From positions 30,355,288 to 30,419,287 of the forward strand of contig NC_079519.1 in NCBI RefSeq assembly GCF_000801105.2: 64,000 nt of DNA. The letters are read 5' to 3'. The first letter of the stretch is position 1. Each line of letters opens with the position of its first letter. Below are positions 55,333-64,000 of this stretch, piece after piece. A program made the position numbers and the translations under genes. This DNA comes from Raphanus sativus. Its lineage: Eukaryota; Streptophyta; Magnoliopsida; Brassicales; Brassicaceae. The notes beneath the pieces are model-generated. The model was given only the letters and a program-made list of their open reading frames with translations. It did not search any database and was not told the origin of the DNA.

Positions 55333-57134
55333 TGATATCTCATGTTTTTATAGGTTTTTAGATTCATATTTTAGATTATTATGATCATCCTAGGTTGCAT
55401 TTAGGTCATTAAATTGTATTTGCATGCTCATTTGCATATGATAGGGATTGGAGTGTCCAATTGGAAGTTTCAGGTCAAATTCGGAGGTTAAACTTGCAAA
55501 TTACAGAGTTTGTGGCCTGTCTGAGAACCATCAAGAGGCAGGGGACCATTCTGCAAATTTATAAAATTCGCCTGGGCTAAATTGTCACAATCAGAAGTAC
55601 ACGGGTTGATTCGATTGGGTGATTCTGTAGTTTACAAAGATTGGGGCCGATGTGTAAAAGAACCAGAAGTTGAAGGGCCAGATATGCAAATATGCTAAAA
55701 TCAGCCATTGGAGCTCACGAGCTTCTCCTCGCCGGATCTGAATCCCTACGCCGAAGCTTGATACAAGCAAGACAGAGATTGACGAGTGGAGAGAACGAGT
55801 CCGGTGCTCATGGCCGGAATACGAGCTCAACCACCACCGCGAGCAAGACGAAGACGGCTCAGCTATGGAGTTGCGATGAGGGTTGGAGCTTGTGCGGTTG
55901 TGGACTACAGTGGAGAGCTTCGACGGAGGATTCTGGTTGAACCGTGGCTGTCAATTACGGAGCAGCAGATCCAACGAGTTTTGACACCATTTCAGACCTC
56001 GAAGAAGAAGAAGATCTGCAACGGGTCTACACAGCGAGGAGGAGTAGTCGCTGGGAGTTGAGCGTAGCCCAAAGCGGGTGTTGGGAGCGACGTGATGAAC
56101 CCGCTCGGGAAATTCATCATCAACGAACAAAGTAACGGAGCGGTACGACTCAGCGGGATAGCAAGGCCGCTGCGAAGATGACAAGAAGCAATTTCCAAAT
56201 GTTGACCGGTTTAGTCCGGTTTGACCCGGTTTAATTCAACTGAACCAGGTCGATTTTGGCATCTCTTATAAATAGTTTTAGACCTGAAAACCCTAATGTA
56301 TCTCATTTTCTCTCTAGACTTTGCCTCATTTTGTAAAAGCTTGAACCTTTTAATCATTTTAAGGAATTGCTTCATCTTAAATCTTGTTTCTCTTAATCAT
56401 TAACATGATTAGCCTTGAATCTCACATAGATTTAAGGTTTATCATGGAGATTAGGGAGTAGACACCTTTTGGATTCATGGGTTAGGGTGATTAAGGTGTC
56501 TAAGTGAAGATCTAGAGTGTTTAGTGTTAGATCTATTTCTTTCTTTGCTTGTTGAGGGTTCTTAATGCTATTTTAGTCTTGATCATACTAAAATAGATCC
56601 CTAGACATTTCATCCCCGGAAGGTGTTTGATGAAATGTCTGAACCAACTCTTCAATGCTTTTAATACACTTTGCCAAAGGAATTTGTTGTTAAAGGTGTT
56701 AAGATTGCTATTAGACTTGTCCATAATGATTGCTTTAGTAACATTCAACCAAAGGAATTTGATGCTTGAGTTGCTTTAGCAAATGAACATTCATCTAGGG
56801 ATAGAGCTTGTTTAGTGTTGTGTCTAGGCATAAGGAAAGTGTTTGATTGATAGCTTGCCACTCTAGTTTGGATCTTAGTCAACCAAGATCAAGTCCCTAG
56901 TCCCATGGGTCCACCTTAGCATTTGATTGAGTTCTTGCATTTGTTTCTAGTTTGGATTTGAGATCACCTTATTTATATTTCTAGGATCTTAGCTTGTTAT
57001 CATCATCATCTTCTCATTTGCTTAGATTAGGAGAGTTTGTGTATTCTTAGTGCTATAGATCTCTAGTTCTCTGTGGGTTCGACAATCTTTTATACTATCA
57101 TTTGACTTGGGAGCCTTGAAAACTCCCAATATCA
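55333..57134 (+). repeat. 3' LTR
   Basis: 1802 bp, same length as the 5' LTR. The end lies 512 bp from the COL4 start codon and in the same orientation, so LTR transcripts could read toward COL4. Confidence 0.95.
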
Positions 57135-57139
57135 GGTAT

Positions 57140-57646
57140 CGTCTCCATTTATGGCTGCTTTCTCGTGGTGGTCCTAAGTCTCGAAGTGGAAAGCATCAAC
57201 CCATGCTTTATTCACAATTATTCAACAAAACTCTTTTTCATCTTGTTTTAGTAGCAAAATAACCTTTTGTGTGAAAGTTTACAACTCTTTGACAAATTTG
57301 CTACGCAAAATAAAATACTACAACTGTTGCCAAATGTCGGCACTGCAGAACTATCATTACAAGTAGTCAAGTAGATAAACGATAACGCATGATTACAAAA
57401 ACCTACAGTTTGTACATAGTCAGAACTTCCTTTTTTTGATAAGTATTTTTTTTCCTCTCTATGTATTTTGTTTGGCTAAGATTTGGCCACGTGTTCGGTT
57501 CTTATTTGATCTGAATGGATACTCATGGAGCCCACATGGATAGACTGATGGACAAGCTCATGTGAAGACATAGCTACACCAACCACAAAGAGAGAGTAAC
57601 AAATACAGAGAGAGAGAAGTAGAGAGAGAGAGAGAGAAATAGAGAG
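57140..57646 (+). promoter_or_regulatory. Remaining COL4 upstream region
   Basis: About 507 bp between the retrotransposon and the COL4 start. A CACGTG G-box core (57489-57494, GGCCACGTGTTCGG) and a GA-rich leader (57585-57646) are visible. Older promoter sequence lies beyond the insertion. Confidence 0.55.
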
Positions 57647-59213
57647 ATGGCGTCAAAGCTCTGCGACTCGTGCAAATCAGCGACGGCGGCGCTATACTGC
57701 CGTCCAGACGCAGCGTTTCTATGTCTCAGCTGCGACTCAAAGGTCCACGCGGCGAACAAGGTAGCGTCGAGACACGCACGCGTGTGGATGTGCGAAGTGT
57801 GCGAGCAGGCGCCGGCTCACGTCACGTGCAAGGCAGACGCGGCAGCTCTCTGCGTCACGTGCGACCGAGATATCCACTCCGCCAACCCTCTGGCTCGCCG
57901 TCACGAGCGCGTCCCCGTGACGCCTTTCTACGATTCCGTCTCCGGCACCGACGGCTCCGGCAAGCACACGGCCGTCAACTTCCTCAACGACTGTTACTTC
58001 GCCGATCTAGACGGTAACGCTAGCCGTGAGGAAGAGGAGGAGGAGGCGGCGTCGTGGCTGCTTCCGAATCCGAAGACGGCGGCGCCGGCGGTACCGGGAG
58101 ATAGCCCGGAGATGAACACGGGTCAACAGTTCTTGTTCCCGGATCTGGATCTGGATTACGGGACCGTTGATCCGAAACTGGAGTCTCGGGAGCAGAACAG
58201 CTCCGGCGCCGACGGTGTGGTTCCGGTGGAGACTCGGACGGTTCGTGTCCCGACGGTGAACGAGAACTGCTATGAATTGGATTTCACCGGAGGATCCAAA
58301 AGCTTTACTACGTACGGTCACAACTGCGTCAGCCACAGCGTAAGTTACTTTTTTTTTGGTCAAAGCCTAAGTTACCTTTTGTCCGAACTTATTACAAGCT
58401 CTCTTGTCAACTGATTAGTTTAATTGATTATGTCGGAAAGCAAGTCAACGAACTCAAAAAGTACTAATTGTTTATTCAATCTTAGATTGTACAAATGTTT
58501 AATCAAATATAAAAGCTTAGATCTTTGATGTTGATTTCAAAATAATCCATGTTGTAAAAAAGTATTATTTCAAAAGTATATTTTTTACATTTTAATATAT
58601 TTTTATATAGTAAATTGTAAATTAAAAGAAATAATTCTGTTTATTAAATTTTAATTGGTTAAAAGTCGTGATAAAAAATTTAAAGTGTTTTTTCTTTAAT
58701 ATGTGTGAGTATTATAAAACATACATCTTGTTGAAACTGAATAAGTATTAATTTAATAAGTACTAATGATTAGGTCATCATATTTAGCGTTAAAGGCCAT
58801 GTGTAACCCTAGTTTAAGTATCCAATAATATGTCTTAATCAAACCCGTTACTACTGCAGGTATCATCATCGTCGTTGGAAGTGGGAGTGGTGCCAGATGG
58901 CGGCTCTGTGGCCGACGTTTCGTACCCTTACGGTGGTCCTGCAACCAGTGGAACTGGAACCGATCCTGGAACTCAGCGGGCTGTTCCGCTGACGTCAGCG
59001 GAGAGAGAGGCGAGAGTGATGAGGTACAGAGAGAAGAGGAAGAACAGAAAGTTTGAGAAGACTATAAGGTATGCTTCGAGGAAAGCTTATGCTGAGATGA
59101 GGCCAAGGATCAAAGGAAGGTTTGCGAAGAGGACGGATACGAGTGAGAGCAACGATGTTGTTGTTGGTCATGGTGGTTTGTTTAGCGGGTTTGGACTTGT
59201 GCCAACGTTTTAG
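57647..59213 (+). CDS. COL4: CONSTANS-LIKE B-box/CCT protein (COL4-like)
   Basis: COL proteins are zinc-binding nuclear regulators of flowering time, light signalling and stress. Two exons (57647-58339 and 58860-59213, GT-AG, phase 0) give 348 residues, close to the roughly 362 I recall for COL4. Residues 1-90 hold two B-boxes: [20 protein letters not shown] with [20 protein letters not shown], then [20 protein letters not shown] with [20 protein letters not shown]. The middle is acidic. The VP motif (VVPDGG) is near residue 240. The C-terminal CCT domain reads [40 protein letters not shown]. All Cys/His ligands appear intact. COL3 is the alternative paralog; the neighbours favour COL4 (At5g24930, from memory). 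Confidence 0.93.
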
Positions 59214-60349
59214 AGATTGTGAGAGAATCTAAAATGGTTGTTTGGTGTCGTTTTTAGTAATAAGGTCTTAACAAAACTTTTTAAATTTAAGAATTGTTGT
59301 TTTTGTTGATGAGTTCTTAGTTGTTATGGAGAAGAGAGGAGGAGGAGAAGAGCGTGGGTGGTGGTTTATATGTAACTTGTTTTGTATATATCATGTGGTT
59401 TTGAACATGTTTTTGCGTATGTAATGTTTTTATATTTTGAGCATTTTGGAATTGCAAATCTTACATGCATCTAGAAGTAAAACACCAAATGCAAGATGTA
59501 ACTATTACATGTCAATCATAGAGGTAGAGTGTAACATCCCATGCTAAAATAAGATTGACTAGTTCAGCAATTTTTCAAAATGTTACAAGTTAGTAAAGGG
59601 TAGAAGAAACATTAAATTATTACGCTAAGCCCGTTTAGGCCCTTTTACATGGTAAGTAAACCTATTAGCATGGGATGAGTGATAAGATTGCTGAGAAAAT
59701 GACGCGTCACATACTCAGCTGCTCTGGCTCCACCATGTCCTGCAACAACACAATTAAGAAAGATGGTTCAGATTTGCTCTTTCCTAAGAGCAAACCTAAT
59801 GCATACTGGTCAAGAATATTACCATCAAAGACTCCAAATAGACCAACGACTCCAGGCGAGTGACACGTAGATCAAGAATTTAAAACAATGCATTCGCTTC
59901 TTGTGATGTAGCAACTTGAAGAAAAAGATCCAACAAGTATGAGGTAGTTTTGTGGACAAAAAAGTGTAGACAGTGCAGAAACAATATCTAAAGTATAAGT
60001 CTGAACCTCAGGCTTCTGCTCATCCTGACCAAACTCTCTAAGTTGAGATCAGTTATGTTTGCATTGGGTTGGGATGTTAAATCTTATTAGACGATTCATA
60101 TGACTAATTTAACCGTGGAAAATGAATGTGTTTCCAAAATATTTATAACTGCAGAAGAAACAATGAGTGACAAAGCTTAGAAACTGGGACTGGAATACAC
60201 TACTACAAGCTGTGTCTGAAAATGAGTTTTACATATCTTCTTGGGTTTAGAAACACAAAAACATTGAAATCTTATCATAGGAAACTTTTTTCCAGTAATG
60301 CAGAGAACAAGAGAATCAGAGAACAAACCATGAGCTCAAGGAACAATAA
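59214..60349. other. COL4 / RRC1 3' intergenic region
   Basis: The genes converge here, so both 3' UTRs are expected. A perfect 13-bp inverted repeat CATCCCATGCTAA (59535-59547) and TTAGCATGGGATG (59665-59677) is present; nothing else is recognised. Confidence 0.5.
59535..59677. repeat. 13-bp inverted repeat pair, possible small MITE
   Basis: CATCCCATGCTAA and its exact reverse complement lie 117 bp apart. The flanks show no clear target duplication, so the origin is uncertain. Confidence 0.5.
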
Positions 60350-63300
60350 TCATCTCATGCCTCGTCTGCGCCACTCCCTGTCTCTTTCTCTGCTTGTACT
60401 ATGATCGTCTCGCTCGTGGCTTGAACTCTTTTCACGTCGATCCCTGTTCAAATCATGTTGCCTATCTCTGTCTCTGTCTCTGACTCTCCCTCTGTCCCTG
60501 TCTCGGTCCAAGTCATGATCTCTCTCCCTGGTCGATGATTTCTTTGGTGGACTTTGGCTCTGGTTTTCCCCACGCTGTCGCTTCTTAGAAGATTCTCGAG
60601 AATCTTCGGGCCTCTCCTTCCTCTCTACTATTGATTTTTCTGCAGTTAAAAGCACTGTTAAAATCTGCATGAGGAACGAACATGACATTGAACATGGCCA
60701 TGTCATGGGCTACACCAAACTCAAATTATAATACGTAAGTTGCATCAAATCGAACACATTGAACAATTTAATAACATTTTTTTTCAAAACAGAAGAGTAA
60801 GTGTAAGGTGTAAAGTATAACTTACGATTTCTATTGCCCTCGTTAGATCCTGTTAAGCCATAATCAACTTCAAGCCTCTTTCGTTTGATTTCTACTTTTT
60901 TCTCTATCTCCTCGGAGTTTTTCATCCCCTGTTCCTCGAGAGTTTCACGATACTCTATCAACGCAACTTCTATGCGTCTCCTCTTTTGTCTGCATTACAA
61001 AAAAAAAAACAGAGTAAGGGAGTAGCCTACTTAGTTTCGAAGCAATAATGCAAGTAAGTGATCAAACCTTTGTTCCTCGTCCATTCCATTGTCAGGTTGG
61101 GTACGAACACGGTCATTACTCTTGAGATCCTCGTCATCGGCCTTAAAAGTTACCCCACCAGTATTGCCGCTTCCCGGAGAGTAGCTCTTCTTTGGTTCAT
61201 CGTCAGCATCGTCATCCTCTTTAGCCCATTTTGAAGCTGTCAACATGAGGTCGCTCTTCTCCTTTCCCACGAAGGTTTTCAGCTCAGGCTGAGGGATTGG
61301 TATTGTCGTGGCCAGATTCATAGGCTCTTTCAATTCAACCTCAGGCTCATTCCTTACTTCGTCCCAAGTCGAATGGTCTTGCTGCGGATACTTTGAAATT
61401 TCATCCACTGCTTCATATCCACGTTGTTTCTCTGTGTCTTCAAGGCTTAGTAGCCGAGCAACCATCACTACTCTGCCCCCTACAAGAGACAGCCCATTGT
61501 GTCGGCAGCGTCTTTCAAGCTCAGAAATTGGTAAATCCATCAGCTCTTGCCTTGCTCCCTCTTTGCCGATTGCCAGTGCAGTATCTGGATAGCCAGTATC
61601 GCTGATATTGTTAATGTTATAACCTTTCTTCTCTATCTCAGGTGCATCACCGCAGATAGAATGAAATAAGGTAACGCCCGAGATTCCCGAACGATGAAAT
61701 GTTGTACGTAGTCCATTTATGTATGCATCTGAAAAGAGAAACCAATCCGCCCATACTTGCAGAACTTTGAGAACACGTTCCTGCAAAAGGTCCGAATGAG
61801 TTTACACCAGAAATCATAAGGCAAAGAAAACAATAGAAGATTAATTTTCTTTCTGAGACTACTTTTAGAGCCTCAGCAGTAATTCTTCCAGTTATGCTCC
61901 GGTACAGATCATTGAAGCTTTCCATTATATCGGGAAGTGTTGCTTCGAACTTGGTTCGGTATGCAGATGCATTTTTAACAGGTGCGCTGCTATTATGAAG
62001 AATATCAGACACAAGCATGAGTCTCGCAACTTTAGTTGGAATTGATGTCTCCTCTAGGGTCAGGGACTCCGTCAGAACTTCCACAACCTGCGGAATAAAA
62101 TACATATAAGTAAACAGTTTTTGTCTGAATATACCTAATTACTAATGATGATCATGCTCAGAGATTCTATGAGATATCTCGCAAAAAAAAAAAACAATGT
62201 GCATAATGCATTTTTTAGATGTATAATGCCAAATTAAGGGATTGTAAGATATCTGAAGCTTCTGAAGGATATCTATGAAGCGCAAATGATGTCTGTAAAT
62301 CTAAATCTACCAACAGAATTCAGAATAAATAATACCTCTCCGGCTGCATCTGCATTATCTAAAGCGAAGCCCATAGCTTCTTTTATTTGACTCCTTTCTA
62401 GAGTTAGAGCACGCAACATGTCCTCGAAGTCATCCCTTTGAGGATCGGTCAGAGGCCTCTCAACTTCCGCACGCTGTAAGATTCACCAGTGTAAGGTATC
62501 CCGTTTATATACTATATAAGAAAAAATGAGAAAGAAATCAGAAGTCACACTGCATGAAGATTACCCTGCTTCTTCCGGCTGCATATGTGCTTGCTGACTC
62601 TTTGTCATGCTCCAGGCTTTTATTTACAGGCAGTGGTGGTGGTATCCATCTGCAATAAGAGCAAAAGACAGTGTTAAATCAATAGAAGTGCAAAGTTAAA
62701 CCTGACCGAATACTAGAATCAGTTTCACAGTTGGCAGACTTTAATACCTTCCACTACCAGTTATCATGATATACGGCTCGGTTCTCCACCTTTGAAGTGT
62801 ATCACCCTAAACATTGCAAACACATTCATCAGCTTACGACAATGTAAAGCTCAAGGGTAATCTAAGATATACTCAGCTATAAAGCATTTAAAATGTACCT
62901 GAGCAAAGGAATAGAGTCTCCAGACGTAGTAAGTATGCTCCTTTGATCCCAGCTCAAACAAGAAACTAAACAGTGGATTCCCGCGGCCCCTCTCCATGAT
63001 AGCTTGTTCAAACGCACATTCACCATCAAGAACATAGAGAGCCATTGTATCAATCACATGTCTGAGGTGCTCGTTCTCAGGAGTAACAACAGTGATGTCC
63101 GGAACATTGGGGGTAAGAACCTGTGAAAGGAATTACATGCAAGATATGTACATTTGGAATAAGATCATTAAAGAAGGTAGCTTGTAAGAATGCCTTTAAT
63201 TACAGATGCTACATCAGTAAATTAGCCAAACCAGGATCACTATAAGTAAGAGAGGCACCAAGTAATGAGAAATGTCGAGTATTTGGGGACTGGTTTAGGG

Positions 63301-64000
63301 GTCTTTTGGAGATTTGAGAGGGTAGAGGCTGTACTAGAATTGAACCCTAGTTTGGTCTCTCGTTCTATTTTTGTTCTACGTCACTTGGGAAATAGAGAAC
63401 ATCAATTCCGAGAGTTCAACACAGTATTTTTTATTTTGACCATAAAGTAATTCAAGCCCTCCTCGAATATCATATAAAAGTTCTAAAGAAGAATCAAGTT
63501 TACATACCAGCTCAGAATTTTGAGTTGGAACAGAAGTTATTATTGGTGGACCCGATTGACCAGAAAAAATCAAGTTGCAGCCCTGCCAAATTAAAATATA
63601 TGAAATATTAGAGTGACAACTGATAGATATGAAACTGACAGTATGGCAAAATACGAATCACAAGCAGGAATCAAACCCATTCATAGGTTAGTATATAGGA
63701 CTACAGAAGAAATATATCTCAAAGAGTAGCACATGATGCAACACAGACCTCCTTACTACGAATAGCCATATGTCCAGGTGGTGGAGCGGGTAATGCTTGT
63801 GATGGTAGAGAAACCGCTTTACCCCAACCAATCTTCAGTTCATAATCGTACACGATGATCCCTGCAAAATTAGTATCTCCTTCGTAAGTTTCTATAAATG
63901 GTCAGATGCAATCAGGATATTCAGTTAATACAAAACCAGTCGACCATAACTAGTAATAATTGACAGAAGAACCATTAGTTTACAACATTGACTAACCAGT
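60350..64000 (-). CDS. RRC1: RRC1, SR140-like splicing factor (3' part)
   Basis: RRC1 is an SR-like splicing factor, related to human U2-associated SR140, needed for phytochrome B signalling. Exons seen: 63861-63749, 63582-63508, 63120-62899, 62806-62748, 62649-62565, 62473-62337, 62087-61863, 61780-61068, 60989-60826 and 60639-60350, with a few bases of another at 63997-64000. The first continues the region after the RRM (IIVYDYELKIGWGKAVSLPS). The SWAP/surp motif follows (HLRHVIDTMALYVLDGECAF, EQAIMERGRGNPLFSFLF). Then come the CID-like domain (LTDPQRDDFEDMLRALTLER, LVSDILHNSS) and a C-terminal half with LERRCRHNGLSLVGGRVVMV. The end is an Arg/Asp/Ser-rich tail (DLDRDRDRGRVRDRDRDRQH), the SR-like region. 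N-terminal exons with the RRM lie outside. Phases agree at all joins. Confidence 0.9.

Larger units (their letters stand above)
50584..57134 (+). mobile_element. Young non-autonomous LTR retrotransposon
   Basis: Two 1802-bp LTRs (TGATATCTC...CCCAATATCA) enclose a 2947-bp interior and are flanked by the 5-bp duplication GGTAT (50579-50583 and 57135-57139). A primer-binding site TTGGCGCCGTTGCCGGGG starts at 52388, of the kind used by Athila/Tat-type Gypsy elements. A purine-rich tract GTGTGGGGGAGT precedes the 3' LTR. No protease, reverse transcriptase, RNase H or integrase is seen. One open frame (52523-53449) of unknown function takes the gag position. Confidence 0.95.

Noticed and set aside
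57670..58017. Second frame of 115 codons over COL4 exon 1
   Set aside because: GC-rich exon gives open alternative frames; B-box cysteines are only in the other frame.

Overview
This is plant nuclear DNA from the mustard family (Brassicaceae, most likely the Brassica/Raphanus side). Genes carry GT-AG introns in AT-rich intergenic DNA, mobile elements are abundant, and the proteins read as close relatives of Arabidopsis thaliana proteins. From memory of the Arabidopsis map, the order RETICULATA-like, TWD40-2, MIR169b, CRY3, FPF1, a coiled-coil/calmodulin-binding-like gene, an OXS3-like gene, CYP714A, COL4 and RRC1 follows one stretch of chromosome 5 (about At5g24690 to At5g25060). Many genes in between are missing and several survivors are broken, as expected for a fractionated copy of that block in a polyploid-derived genome.

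Layout. 1-1589: 5' part of a terpene synthase (minus) with an apparent frameshift. 1759-2562: a decayed hAT element with a perfect 8-bp target duplication. 4341-4493: a small terpene synthase relic. 4765-7422: RETICULATA-related plastid protein (minus, 8 exons). 7984-15338: TWD40-2, a TPLATE-complex endocytosis subunit (minus, 21 exons), with a nested MITE pair in intron 2. 15860-17752: two back-to-back Helitrons. 17439-28600 and 30211-39743: two arms of a large inverted repeat, each with MIR169b, a Helitron and a broken CRY3 carrying the same solo LTR. FPF1 (29870-30196) lies between the arms. The left arm alone holds a 1.67-kb Harbinger-like element carrying pieces of a group VII ERF gene and a YTH-domain gene; the right arm preserves the empty site. 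Three 100-N gaps (28601, 39744, 42501) mark scaffold joins, so the inverted repeat may be two overlapping contigs or haplotypes with one placed backwards.

40581-41114: a pseudogene matching the gene expected next to the OXS3-like gene. 42887-46008: a Helitron with fused RPA1-like and PP2A-B' fragments. 46274-47062: OXS3-like gene (minus). 49379-50149: hAT-like element beside a CYP714A remnant. 50584-57134: a young non-autonomous LTR retrotransposon with 1802-bp LTRs, a PBS of the type seen in Athila/Tat elements, and a single unrecognised 309-codon open frame. 57647-59213: COL4, whose start lies about 0.5 kb from that retrotransposon. 60350-64000: 3' part of RRC1 (minus), an SR140-like splicing factor.

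The intact genes link to light and flowering (COL4, FPF1, RRC1, the MIR169b copy), endocytosis (TWD40-2), plastids (RETICULATA-like) and stress (OXS3-like). They share ancestry of the block rather than an operon-like function. The most unusual content is the set of gene-fragment-carrying elements and the inverted repeat.
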